Origin: Planctomycetota bacterium
GTDB lineage: Bacteria; Planctomycetota; SZUA-567; H5-PLA8
Assembly (NCBI GenBank): GCA_026692735.1
Contig: JAPLOD010000705.1
Location: 1 to 44,064, forward strand
Direction: 5' to 3'
Length of the DNA: 44,064 nucleotides
Each line of letters starts with the position of its first letter. Within the stretch, counting starts at the first letter, position 1. Under the pieces are notes generated by a model. The model was not told the origin of the DNA. It searched no databases and saw only the letters and a program-made list of their open reading frames with translations. A program made the translations under genes and the position numbers. Positions 16,253-24,391 of this stretch are shown here, one piece after another.

Positions 16253-17263
16253 TCAGGCTCCAGCTTTCTTTCTTCCCAGGAAGTAGAACGCCGCCGCAGC
16301 CATGTGCGCCTTCCTGGAGCGGCATGCAATGTAATCGAGGAACTTGACCGGCCACAGGACCCAGCCGGCCACGCAGCGGACACAGTTGAAGAGGTAGAAG
16401 TTCGAGAAGACCGAGGCTTTGAGCGTCGGCACGATGGCGACAAACGCGCTGCACGGCCCGCCGCACACGCCGGCATCAAGTTCGTCAAAGCCGCGCAGAG
16501 CATGGCGCAGGCCGTCGAGCGTCCAGCGCCAGCGGTCGAGCGGGTCGGGATGGGTCGGGAAGAGGAAGGGCACGGTGACGTAGACATGCCCGCCGGGCTT
16601 GACCACGCGCGCGATCTCGTCCAGACATGTGTGCGCATCGGCCACATGTTCGAGCACGCTGGTGCAGATGACGCCATCCACGGAAGCGTCAGCGAAGGGC
16701 AGGCGGTGCATGTCGGCGAGGAGGAGTGTGCTCTTGGCTCTTGGCTGTTGGCTGTTGGCTCTTGGCTCTTGGTTTCCGGCGCCTGTGTGCTCAATTTTGC
16801 ATTTTTCATTTTGTATGTTGAATTGTGGAAGCACGAGATCCACGTTGACGACATGTTCGCCCCACGCGGTGTCTTTGGAGCCAAGGTTGAGCACCAGGCC
16901 GCCGGCCATCGCTTCCTTCACGCGCGCGGTGCGGCGGCGGGCGCCCGGATCGCAGATGGGATTGGGCGGCAGCAAGGCGCGGAAGAAACGGCTCCCCCGC
17001 ACGGCCTGGTGAGCGTCGTGGAAAGCGGCGAGACTCGCCTGGATCTCCGTCGCGCGGCTGGGCGGCCAGAGCCTGGGGACGCCGTTCTGGATAGGGAACG
17101 TGGCCGCACAGGCCGCGCAGCGCAGGGAGGTGGCAGCTTCCGCCCCGCAATCCGGCGGAATGCGAGACAAAGGCCTTCGGCAATCAGGACAGACGAGGAG
17201 ACTTTCGATTATGGCCCGACGGCCCGCTGGCTCAGCCTGTGCCTCTTGGGTTCCACCCGCCAC
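16253..17263 (-). CDS. Trm112-like zinc ribbon plus class I SAM methyltransferase, with repeat-derived insert
   Basis: The 336 residues comprise an N-terminal zinc ribbon (LLVCPDCRRPL ... LRCAACAATFPIQNGVPRL, CxxC twice) followed by a methyltransferase type 11 domain: LVLNLGSKDTAWGEHVVNVD (motif I and acidic loop), ADMHRLPFADASVDGVICTSVLEHV (motifs II-III), LDEIARVVKPGGHVYVTVPF. Between NVDLVLP and ADMHRLPF lies an unusual insert of about 36 residues (including GNQEPRANSQQPRAKS) encoded by two heptamer tracts. The only canonical in-frame start is GTG 17263, itself inside another heptamer tract. The substrate is unknown; neighbours give no pathway. The insert lies in a surface loop position, so the fold may survive. 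Confidence 0.8.
   Translation of the reverse strand: MAGGTQEAQAEPAGRRAIIESLLVCPDCRRPLSRIPPDCGAEAATSLRCAACAATFPIQNGVPRLWPPSRATEIQASLAAFHDAHQAVRGSRFFRALLPPNPICDPGARRRTARVKEAMAGGLVLNLGSKDTAWGEHVVNVDLVLPQFNIQNEKCKIEHTGAGNQEPRANSQQPRAKSTLLLADMHRLPFADASVDGVICTSVLEHVADAHTCLDEIARVVKPGGHVYVTVPFLFPTHPDPLDRWRWTLDGLRHALRGFDELDAGVCGGPCSAFVAIVPTLKASVFSNFYLFNCVRCVAGWVLWPVKFLDYIACRSRKAHMAAAAFYFLGRKKAGA
16732..16773. repeat. heptamer tract inside methyltransferase CDS, tcttggc family
   Basis: Six exact-phase units: tcttggc tcttggc tgttggc tgttggc tcttggc tcttggt. On the coding strand it is translated as repeats of the type QEPRANS/QQPRAKS. Confidence 0.95.
16794..16823. repeat. AT-rich heptamer tract inside methyltransferase CDS
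   Basis: Units attttgc atttttc attttgt atgttga. The AT-rich words stand out strongly from the GC-rich gene around them. They are translated on the minus strand as FNIQNEKCKIE. Confidence 0.9.
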
Positions 17264-17281
17264 TCGTCACCCGCCACTCGT
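17253..17281. repeat. heptamer tract, gagtggc family
   Basis: On the minus strand: gagtggc gggtgac gagtggc gggtgga. The GTG used as start of the methyltransferase falls in this tract. Same family as 28870-28911. Confidence 0.85.
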
Positions 17282-17285
17282 TGTG

Positions 17286-17306
17286 GGGCAGGCGCCTCGC
17301 CTGCCC
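17286..17306. repeat. perfect 9-bp GC hairpin
   Basis: GGGCAGGCG - CCT - CGCCTGCCC. It belongs with the hairpins at 27427, 33399 and 34512; no T-run follows on either strand. Confidence 0.8.
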
Positions 17307-17355
17307 GCAGCAGGGACGGCTGCACCGCAAGCGCACCCGCCACCCGCGCCGCGCG

Positions 17356-19422
17356 TCAGAACTTCTCTTCGTTCGCCGTCCTGTTGCCGTTCACGCGCAC
17401 GACGGTAGTGCGGTTCACGCGCCGCTTGTCAGGGGAAACGGGCGGCGTCTCCAGCGAGCCGCGCTGCGGATGAAGGACGAAGGGAACATCCTGCTCGACC
17501 AGCCTGAACGTTCCCGTGGACGGCTGGCCTTCTTCCTGCTTCCAGTCGCCGCTGAAGCGCAAGTGCCACTTGCCCTGCACGAAGGCTCTGACCGTGATCT
17601 CGGACACATTGACGTCACGCTTGTGGCTGGCGGTCAGGGAGGGGCTGGCCACGCCCAGATCGCTGGTGAGGCCGGCGTGCACGAGCGAACCAGAGGTCAG
17701 CGTGAAGTCCTTAAGGGTGGTCGTCTCCCAGCGCAGGTCGGGGCTGAACTGCACTTCCGCCCGGCCACGCAACGCCACGTCCTGCAGCTCCCACGGCGTG
17801 CGCGTGCCGAAGAGGCTGTACAGCGCCTGCCAGAGCGGGCCGAAGTCGCCCGCGCCGCTGACCGGCGCCGGCTCGCCCCCGTAAACGAGCGTCCCGCCCT
17901 CGTCGAGGCAGACGGGATCGAGGTGCAGCTTGCGGCCGTCGGTGAAGCGTCCCTTCGCGTACATGTGGCCGGAAATGTCGCGCATGCCCGGCGGCAGCCA
18001 TTCGGGCCAGGGGAAGTGCCTGGCGTCGCTCTCCACCTGAAACTCGATCTTCGCCCGCTGGCCTGCTTCGTCCGGCGGCGGCAGGCTGGTGGCATCCAGG
18101 TAATCGGTGACGCGCGAGGCGAAACGCCAGAGCGGCTGGCGCGCGCCGGTCCTGGCGCCGTCGCGCTCCGCCAGCGGCGCCGGCGCCGCCAGGCGCGGTT
18201 CGAGCAGCAACTGGTACGTGCGGCTCTTGTCCGCATTGTGTTCGACATGCGTCTCGAAACTGAGCTCCTTGCCGAGGAACCCGCGCAGCAGGATCCGCTG
18301 CGGGCGGTTCTCGGCATCGGTTTCGACGGAGCCTTTGAGGGATTCCACCGGCGGAAAGACCTGCTGCTGCCGCGTGCCCGTGAACGCGCTGCCGGGCCCT
18401 TCGTCGCAGGCGAAGTTCAGCCGGCCATCGGACATGTGGAACGCCACGCGCCCGCTCGCGCCGCTCTTGATGGTGTCCACCTGCATCCAGCGCGGCCAGA
18501 GGTTCTCGCCGGCGCCCAGCAGTTTGTCGAGCCAGACGGGGAGCGCCTGCTCGGCGGCTCCGCCGGCCTTGGGCAGCCGGAACTCCAGGTTCCTGTAACC
18601 GACCTCGCCGTCACAGACGAACTTGCGCAAAGCGGTCGCCGGCTGCACCGCCAGCCGCAGCGCCGTGACCGTGCCTTCCGCGCCCAGGTCGCCGCTGAAC
18701 AAGGCCCGCACCAGAAGGCCGACGGGGTCCAACTGGTCGGCCGCGGCGAAGGGATTGCCTGCCTTAATGGCGCGCGTGTTGATCTGGATCTCGTCGCCGG
18801 TGAAGACCCAGCGGCCGTCCTAGAGGGTCTCGAGTTGGAAGTTGAACGGGCGGCCGTCGAGTTCGCGGAGGCTGAACGTGCCGCGCGGCGGCTCATTGCC
18901 GCTGCCGCGCCGCAGTTCGCCGCTGCAACCGCTGAGCTTGAGCGGCCCGACGACGCCGATCTTGATATCGAGGTTGCAGTCCACGAAGCGGATAGGCGGG
19001 ATCTGGTCGTAGCGCAGCGACTGCAGCTTGCCAGTCTGCAGGAAGCCTTCGCTGACGGCGATGGCCGTGTCCGGCATGCCCCTGATCGTGATGCTCTGCA
19101 CCGCCGGCGGCCACGGCAGCAGGTCCATCTTGACGGTCATCTCCCTGGCCAGCAGCCCGGAGAAACTGGCGATGGGGTTCTTCTTCGGCCAGGAGAAGGA
19201 ATTGTGCCGCAGGTTGGTGACCACCATTTCGCCGGTCTTCCAGCGGAAGCTGATGGTGTCGAACTGCGCGCGCCCGGTCTGCAGGTGGGCGAGTTCGCGC
19301 CGAAGGAGTTCTTCGCCGCCGCCGGACTGGATGTAGCCGGCGAAGGCGGCGAGGACGCTGGCGATCCCCGCCAGGAACATCGCCAGGCCCTGCCAGGCGT
19401 GAACATAGTAGCGAATGGTCAT
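17356..19422 (-). pseudogene. AsmA-like envelope protein gene interrupted by in-frame TAG
   Basis: The two ORFs 18820-19443 and 17356-18732 are in the same frame and separated only by TAG at 18820-18822; the bases between read in frame as DGRWVFTGDEIQINTRAIKAGN and lead straight into DPVGLLVRALFSGDLG. Read through, it is one protein of about 688 residues: N-terminal TM helix (WQGLAMFLAGIASVLAAFAGYI), then repeated beta-strand segments of the AsmA/DUF3971 kind (FDTISFRWKTGEMVVTNLRHN, RFVDCNLDIKIGVVGPLKLSG). Such proteins span the envelope and help lipid or outer-membrane homeostasis. ATG 19422 has AGGA seven bases upstream. One GAG-to-TAG or CAG-to-TAG change explains the stop; it could also be a sequencing or assembly error. 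Confidence 0.75.
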
Positions 19423-19440
19423 CCGCCAATCCTGCAGTGT

Positions 19441-19500
19441 CACAGGTTTCTGGTTCCGCCGCCGGACCTGACCGGAAACTCGAAACCGAAAACCAATCCG
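19441..19500. repeat. heptamer tracts in opposite orientation
   Basis: aggtttc tggttcc on one side and ctcgaaa ccgaaaa cc on the other form a loose inverted repeat just upstream of the AsmA-like gene. Same words as 20151-20244. Confidence 0.6.
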
Positions 19501-19544
19501 CCGGGCATTGTGCCTTTTGCCGGGGCAGATGCAAGGGCAGCCTC

Positions 19545-19567
19545 ATTGCGGATTGCGGATTGGGGCA
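19545..19567. repeat. short heptamer tract, attgcgg family
   Basis: attgcgg attgcgg attgggg in the 263-bp gap between the AsmA-like gene and the zinc-ribbon bactofilin gene. The remainder of that gap holds only repeats. Confidence 0.75.
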
Positions 19568-19581
19568 TTGCCGAGCGAAAG

Positions 19582-19660
19582 AACCACGAAGCACACGAAG
19601 AACACAAAGGGGATTATTCATCATGGCTTTTATCTTCGCGTCCTTCGTGATCTTCGTGGT
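19582..19660. repeat. inverted 9-nt-period tract (cacgaagaa / ttcgtggtc)
   Basis: The left arm has accacgaagcacacgaag; the right arm, 40 nt later, has cttcgtgatcttcgtggt. Each arm has a period near 9 nt and the arms are complementary, so a hairpin is possible. The short ATG ORF inside is not a gene. Confidence 0.7.
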
Positions 19661-19685
19661 AAAGGGATCGGACGGAGGAACCTAT

Positions 19686-20141
19686 TCAGTAATCCTTGAC
19701 GCGGCCGGCGAGTTCCTTGGGAGGTTCGACCATGACACAGCCGTTGGCCGGGACGACTTCGATATAGCCCTTCAGAGCGGCGCCGTCTTCAACGCGGAGC
19801 ACGCGGGCTTTCAGCTTGCCCACCAACTGCGCGCCCGCGGCGATACGGGCCGTGTCATAGACGAGCGTGTCGCCCTTCAGGGAGCCCTTCAGAGTCAGGT
19901 TGGAGACCACCACGCGCTTCTGCACGACCAGCGCGCCCTTCTTCTCGATAGTCAGCGCGCCGCAGGTTTCCAGGGACACCGTCGCGGAATACTGTGTGAT
20001 CTTCTGGTCGGTGACTCTGATGGTGACATTGCAGTGGCGGCACACCACCGACTGCGCCGCCGGGCTTACCTCCTGGGCGGCGCTGCAATTCGGGCAGCGG
20101 ATGAGCCGCGGCCCGCTCTCTTTGCGGCCGAACAAAGCCAT
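19686..20141 (-). CDS. bactofilin-like protein with N-terminal zinc ribbon
   Basis: The 151 residues start at ATG 20141 with AGGAA upstream. An N-terminal zinc ribbon (IRCPNCSAAQ ... VVCRHCNVTI, residues about 15-41) precedes a bactofilin-type right-handed beta-helix with repeated short strands (GALTIEKKGALVVQKRVVVSNLTLKGSLKGD, GAQLVGKLKARVLRVEDGAALKGYIEV). Bactofilins polymerise without nucleotide and act as scaffolds for cell shape or envelope machinery. The zinc ribbon is an extra domain compared with simple bactofilins. It is followed 264 nt downstream by the AsmA-like gene and preceded by a second bactofilin, suggesting a local envelope set, although repeats separate all three. Confidence 0.85.
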   Translation of the reverse strand: MALFGRKESGPRLIRCPNCSAAQEVSPAAQSVVCRHCNVTIRVTDQKITQYSATVSLETCGALTIEKKGALVVQKRVVVSNLTLKGSLKGDTLVYDTARIAAGAQLVGKLKARVLRVEDGAALKGYIEVVPANGCVMVEPPKELAGRVKDY

Positions 20142-20150
20142 AGCACGTTC

Positions 20151-20244
20151 CTGGTTTCTGGTCTCTGGTTTCTGGTTCAGTACCGGCCCACCGGCACAAC
20201 GCCGCCCGCAGAACCAGAAACTGAAAACCAGAAACCAGAAACCA
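20151..20244. repeat. long inverted heptamer repeat between the two bactofilin genes
   Basis: Left arm ctggttt ctggtct ctggttt ctggttc (20151-20178); right arm gaaccag aaactga aaaccag aaaccag (20211-20244). The arms are complementary and enclose a 32-nt loop. The element fills nearly the whole 108-nt gap. Transcribed, it could form a long imperfect stem. Confidence 0.9.
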
Positions 20245-20249
20245 TCAGT

Positions 20250-20711
20250 TTAGTGCCTGCCGTTGCCGGCCAGGACCGGGATGGCCATGCGGGAGGCGAC
20301 CGCGGCCGGCAGGCCTTCCCTGGCGTGCGGCGTGACGCCCTTGATGGCATCCGGCCCGACGTTGACCTTGCCCACGAAGGTCGCGCCTTCGATGACGACG
20401 AGCTTGATGGCGGTCAGGTCGCCGCTGACGTTGCCGGTGGCTTCCAGCGTCACGCGGTCGGTGGCGGTGATGTTGCCCTTGACCCGGCCTTCAACCAGCA
20501 CCGCGCCGCCGTTGACCTCGGCGTTAAGCTGTCCGCTCTTGCCGACGTGGACCTTGCCCTTGGTGGTGACGGCGCCATCAATCTGGCCGTCCACGCGCAG
20601 TCCTTTCTCCACGGTGATCTCACCCTTGATCACCACATCATTGCCGATAACCGTTGCACATTCGGCCCCGACCACATGGTCCACCATGATAGAGCCTCCC
20701 GCTGCCTTCAT
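20250..20711 (-). CDS. bactofilin (polymer-forming cytoskeletal protein)
   Basis: The 153 residues start at ATG 20711 with GGGAGGA upstream. The core is a textbook bactofilin domain: TVIGNDVVIKGEITVEKGLRVDGQIDGAV, TTKGKVHVGKSGQLNAEVNGGAVLVEGRVKGNITA, then TLEATGNVSGDLTAIKLVVIEGATFVGKV. It assembles filaments by end-to-end packing of beta-helices. The C-terminal 35 residues are disordered-looking. It is probably coexpressed with the zinc-ribbon paralogue that follows, although a hairpin-forming repeat lies between them. Confidence 0.93.
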   Translation of the reverse strand: MKAAGGSIMVDHVVGAECATVIGNDVVIKGEITVEKGLRVDGQIDGAVTTKGKVHVGKSGQLNAEVNGGAVLVEGRVKGNITATDRVTLEATGNVSGDLTAIKLVVIEGATFVGKVNVGPDAIKGVTPHAREGLPAAVASRMAIPVLAGNGRH

Positions 20712-20902
20712 GCAGCTTGTCCTCCCCCACTGAATTGTTGACGTTGTGGTCCAAGACAGCCTGGACCGACGGCTAGTGGATTATCGGCAATGCGGGGCAG
20801 CGCCTTGAGGGAAATTGCGGGCGTTTTTCAGGACAGGAAAGACGGGCGGCGCGCGGAGGCACGGACGGGCGAACAGCCGCCCGTCCGTGGCACCCGAGGC
20901 CC

Positions 20903-21706
20903 TCACACCAGGAACTGGCCGATGTACTTCTTCGTCAACAGGAGCAGCTTCTCGCGCATGACGCCGCGGGACCAGACCGGGCCGTGGGGTTCGATGGAGA
21001 GCCAGCCGTCGTAGTTGTGCTCATACAGGAACGCCATCACCTTGCCCCATTCGATGTCGCCCATCCCGGCTGCCGGCTGCGAGACGAGGTGGCCGTCCTT
21101 ATAGAGGTGCTCCTTGATGTGCACGTAGCCGATCTTGTGGCCGTAGCGCTGGACGACGGCAAGGTAATCGTCGCCGTGATGGCGCCAGTTGGCCGGATCG
21201 AACTTGATCTTCAGGTCGGGCACGTGTTCCCAGACGCGCTCGTAGGCTTCGAGACTGTCGAGGAAGCTCGCGCCGTGGACCGCGTAGAACGCGGGCTTGA
21301 GTCCGGCCTTCCGGATGCGCTTGAGAATCGGCGTGAAGACTTTGACGAACTCGGTCACCTTCCGTCCGATGGGTTCGCCGGGGATGTCGCCGGCGCCGGT
21401 GACGAGGACCTCGGCGCGGAGCGTCTTGGCGAAACCAATGGCGCGGTCGAGCATGGCATGGGCTTCCTTGCGCTCCTTGGCATCGGGCGAGAGATGGTTC
21501 CAGCCCCAGATGCCGAACATGCAGGCGCGGACGCCGTGCTTCTTGTGGATGGCGGCCATCTGGTTCACTGTGTCGGCGGTCAGGTCCCTGAAGCCGCCCC
21601 AGTAGTTGTACTCAAGGCCTTCAAAGCCGTGTTCTTTGGCGAAGCGCGAGTCGTTCTCGACGCTGGGCAGATCGTTGTCACCAATGAAGGCGAGTTTCAT
21701 GGGCAT
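20903..21706 (-). CDS. sugar phosphate isomerase/epimerase-like TIM barrel (AP_endonuc_2 family)
   Basis: The 267 residues start at ATG 21706 with AAAAAGGAGAA upstream. Strand motifs of the xylose-isomerase-like family are in order: MKLAFIGDND, GFEGLEYNYW (metal Glu), AEVLVTGAGD, FYAVHGASF, LKIKFDPANWRHHGDD (metal Asp), GYVHIKEHL (metal His) and WLSIEPHGP (metal Glu). The family covers sugar and inositol isomerases and epimerases acting with divalent metal in the cytoplasm. The specific substrate is unknown. The next gene on this strand is the heparinase-like gene at 21794, upstream, so degradation of an extracellular sugar polymer followed by isomerisation is plausible. Confidence 0.88.
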   Translation of the reverse strand: MPMKLAFIGDNDLPSVENDSRFAKEHGFEGLEYNYWGGFRDLTADTVNQMAAIHKKHGVRACMFGIWGWNHLSPDAKERKEAHAMLDRAIGFAKTLRAEVLVTGAGDIPGEPIGRKVTEFVKVFTPILKRIRKAGLKPAFYAVHGASFLDSLEAYERVWEHVPDLKIKFDPANWRHHGDDYLAVVQRYGHKIGYVHIKEHLYKDGHLVSQPAAGMGDIEWGKVMAFLYEHNYDGWLSIEPHGPVWSRGVMREKLLLLTKKYIGQFLV

Positions 21707-21793
21707 GGCGTTCTCCTTTTTGAGTGTGGCTATAGACTATAGCCGCTGCCGCGCGGGGCGCCAGTGACGCGCGAACTTCTCGCGCGCTGGAGG

Positions 21794-24343
21794 TTATCTC
21801 GGCCCGGCCAGGTTCTTTAGCGTTGCCGTCCCGCCGGGGCCGGAAATCTTGCCGCCCACGGCGGCCGTCTGGAACGTGATGGTCGTCGCGCCGACGGTGA
21901 CGGTGATCTCGCTGCCGGTCTTCACCGTCGCGCGCGGGACGGAAGCGACGGAGGCATCCGTGGCGGTGAGGACGTGCAGGAAGAAGTCCACGTCGGAGGG
22001 CGCGGAGGGCGAGACTTCGATGCGGCATTCGGGCACAGGGCCGCTCGCGTTGCCGGCCGGCGGAAAGCTCTGGCCGCCGTACGCGTAGAGTTCCGCGCCC
22101 GAGCAGAGCTTGACCTGCGGCTTCTCGGGCAGAAGAGTCTGGATGAAGAGCCGCCCCTTGCCGTTGGTGACGGTCAGCTCCGGCGCCGTGCCTGTGGGCG
22201 GCTTCATGGCCTGCAAGAGCCAGGTCTTCTTGAGGTTCGGGTTCTTGCTCTTCACGCGGTCGAAGATGACAAAGGTGCCCGGCCGCAGGAAGACAATCTG
22301 GCGCGTGAAGGCGTCGAGTTTCTGGGGCGCATAGGCGCGCGTGCAATCGCCCGCGGCGTACATCCACGCGCCCGCGTCCTCATAGGCCAGCATCTCGCCG
22401 ATGTCGAGCAGCTTGCGGTTCTTCTGCCACGCGGCCACGTCCGCCACGCCGCCGTTGTGGCCGACGGGCGTGTTCAGCCACGGGTACGCCTGGCCGCCGT
22501 CGTTGGCGGCCTTGGGACACGCGCGGATGCCGTCGGGGAACTTCTCCGCCGGATCGTAGACCAGCATGGTGTTGTGGGCGATCGAACGGATGTAGTAGTT
22601 GCAGCAGTGGTTCGAGTTGAACGAGTCGTACACGCCGCCGTCGCCCGCGAGCTGTTCATGCCGGTAGATGAGGAAGTGGCCCACGTCGAGGTGCTGGTGC
22701 GCGGTGAACCGCGGACCGCACTTGAAGAAGAAGTACGTCGCGTCCGCGTCCCAGGAACTGCGCGCGTGCACGTAGCCCGGCCCGGGACTGAAGTGCGACA
22801 GCTTGAATTCTTTCAGGTTGCCCTTGGGCACGGTCGGGTCGTTCCAGAGGAAGTTCATGTAGGCGTACTGCGGTATCGAATTCGTCGGCACGAGATGGTT
22901 GTACGCGCTGGCCGCCTGGTGCGCCGGGTCGTTGCGGTAGTAATCCACCAGGATGCGCCGCGCAGCGAGGATCTTCTCGGAGAACCCGCCGTAGGTCCCG
23001 TAGCCGCCGTCGCCCATCGGGATGGGGCAGTTGACTTCATGAGGCTGCCCGCCGGGGAACATCTCGAACATGCTGGCGATCGCGCGATGGCTGAAGAACT
23101 TCGGCGCCAGAGCGTAGTAGTCCACGCCTTCGCACGCGCGGGCAACTTCACAGAAGACCAGCCATTCGTAGAGCCAGTAATGGACGTAGTGGCCTTCGGC
23201 CCAGCCGCCGCCGTCGCCGGCCATTTCGAGAGCGGGCACGGCGCGGGCACGGACATCGTCCTCGAGCTTCTTCAGGATATCGGCGGCGCGCGGGTTCTCA
23301 TACATCGTCGCGTAGCAGGCCAGGCCGATGCCCCAGTTCTTGTAGCCGTAGAAGCCGTTGTGGAAGACGTGCGTCTCCGAATCAACGTTCGAGTCCACGG
23401 TCTTGTTCATGTACTCATGGAACTTCGCGCGCTGCTCCGGCGTCCAGGCTTCATAGCACAGGTCGTACACGAGCGCGCACAGAGCCAGGTCGCCACCGAA
23501 CGGCACGTGGCCCGTCTTGATGGGGCCGTTGACGTAGTTCATCGCCAGAGCCACAGCCTTGGTGGCGAGCGCCGCGTCGTTCTTGACTGCCGACACCAGC
23601 GCCAGCGACGGCATCTTCAGAGAGTCGTCGAGCTCGCTGTTCGCCATCTCCTCCACCTTCTTGAACGCCGCCGCGCGCGCCGTCGCCAGGCCCTGCAGGT
23701 ACGCTTTGCTGCCAAACAAGCGCGGGTGTTCTTTGGGCACGGGGTGCCGCGCGCCGGCGGCCGGGGCCACGACCGTCTCCGGCTTCGCGGCCGTTTGCGT
23801 CTTGGAATCGGGCGGCGGCGTGGCCGGCGCGGCGGCTGGACGCGGTTTGGGCTTCTCGCCCAGATCCAGCTTCTTGCGCCAGGAGTCGTATTCGGCTTGC
23901 GCGGAGATGTCGCGCTGGTTGGCCTTCTCGATGAATGCGGCGGCGGCTTCCGGCGCTCCATCTGCGGCCAGCAGCGCTGCGGCGAGGCCGGCGGCCTTGC
24001 CGTCAGGAGCGGCACCGGTCTCGCTCAAGACCCGCAAGGCGCCGGCAAGCTGGCGGTTGTCAATGCTCTTCCATTTCAGGTCCAGGACCATGCCGCCACT
24101 GTCCGCCCGGAGCGTCTCTTTGGCCGCGTCCGCGCCGCGGAACGTGACCCTCTCAACGTTCTTCCCCGTGGGCCACGGCACGTCCTTCAGCGGACTCCTG
24201 GCGAGTCCCTGCGCGAGATGCTCGAAGCACGCGTTGCGCAGTTCGGTCAGCGCGGCGTCAGGCGCAGCAGCTCCGGCACGTCCTGGCGCGAGCGACAGGC
24301 AGAGGACCGATACGGCAACGAGAAGGCGGACGGGCCGGCGCAT
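21794..24343 (-). CDS. secreted heparinase II/III-like polysaccharide lyase family protein
   Basis: The 849 residues start with a signal peptide (MRRPVRLLVAVSVLCLSLAPGRAGAA). Residues about 25-160 are a helical domain of unknown kind, then a Pro/Ala linker (PKPRPAAAPATPPP). From HPVPKEHPRLFGSKAYLQ onward it follows the alginate-lyase/heparinase architecture: an alpha/alpha toroid (NWGIGLACYATMYENP, GGWAEGHYVHYWLYEW) and then the beta-sandwich with PRFTAHQHLDVGHFLIYRHEQLAGDGGVYDSF, whose H-x-H region is the usual catalytic/metal area. It probably depolymerises acidic polysaccharide outside the inner membrane. Glycosaminoglycan, alginate or another uronate cannot be told apart. The N-terminal extension before the toroid is atypically long. 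Confidence 0.85.
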   Translation of the reverse strand: MRRPVRLLVAVSVLCLSLAPGRAGAAAPDAALTELRNACFEHLAQGLARSPLKDVPWPTGKNVERVTFRGADAAKETLRADSGGMVLDLKWKSIDNRQLAGALRVLSETGAAPDGKAAGLAAALLAADGAPEAAAAFIEKANQRDISAQAEYDSWRKKLDLGEKPKPRPAAAPATPPPDSKTQTAAKPETVVAPAAGARHPVPKEHPRLFGSKAYLQGLATARAAAFKKVEEMANSELDDSLKMPSLALVSAVKNDAALATKAVALAMNYVNGPIKTGHVPFGGDLALCALVYDLCYEAWTPEQRAKFHEYMNKTVDSNVDSETHVFHNGFYGYKNWGIGLACYATMYENPRAADILKKLEDDVRARAVPALEMAGDGGGWAEGHYVHYWLYEWLVFCEVARACEGVDYYALAPKFFSHRAIASMFEMFPGGQPHEVNCPIPMGDGGYGTYGGFSEKILAARRILVDYYRNDPAHQAASAYNHLVPTNSIPQYAYMNFLWNDPTVPKGNLKEFKLSHFSPGPGYVHARSSWDADATYFFFKCGPRFTAHQHLDVGHFLIYRHEQLAGDGGVYDSFNSNHCCNYYIRSIAHNTMLVYDPAEKFPDGIRACPKAANDGGQAYPWLNTPVGHNGGVADVAAWQKNRKLLDIGEMLAYEDAGAWMYAAGDCTRAYAPQKLDAFTRQIVFLRPGTFVIFDRVKSKNPNLKKTWLLQAMKPPTGTAPELTVTNGKGRLFIQTLLPEKPQVKLCSGAELYAYGGQSFPPAGNASGPVPECRIEVSPSAPSDVDFFLHVLTATDASVASVPRATVKTGSEITVTVGATTITFQTAAVGGKISGPGGTATLKNLAGPR

Positions 24344-24391
24344 GGGGAGGAATCGTACTGCTCATACGGGGGAGACACAAGGGGCCGGCGT

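Noticed and set aside
18820-18822. General TAG reassignment (recoding)
   Set aside because: hisF and the ABC ATPase end in TAG at their expected family lengths, so TAG works as a stop here.
17239-19650. 803-residue plus-strand ORF
   Set aside because: Shadow of the AsmA-like gene; the minus strand has the hydrophobic anchor and beta-repeat signal.
19582-19660. Insertion-sequence end or rho-independent terminator
   Set aside because: No transposase gene, no target duplication and no T-run; it is a 9-nt-period inverted tract like others in such genomes.
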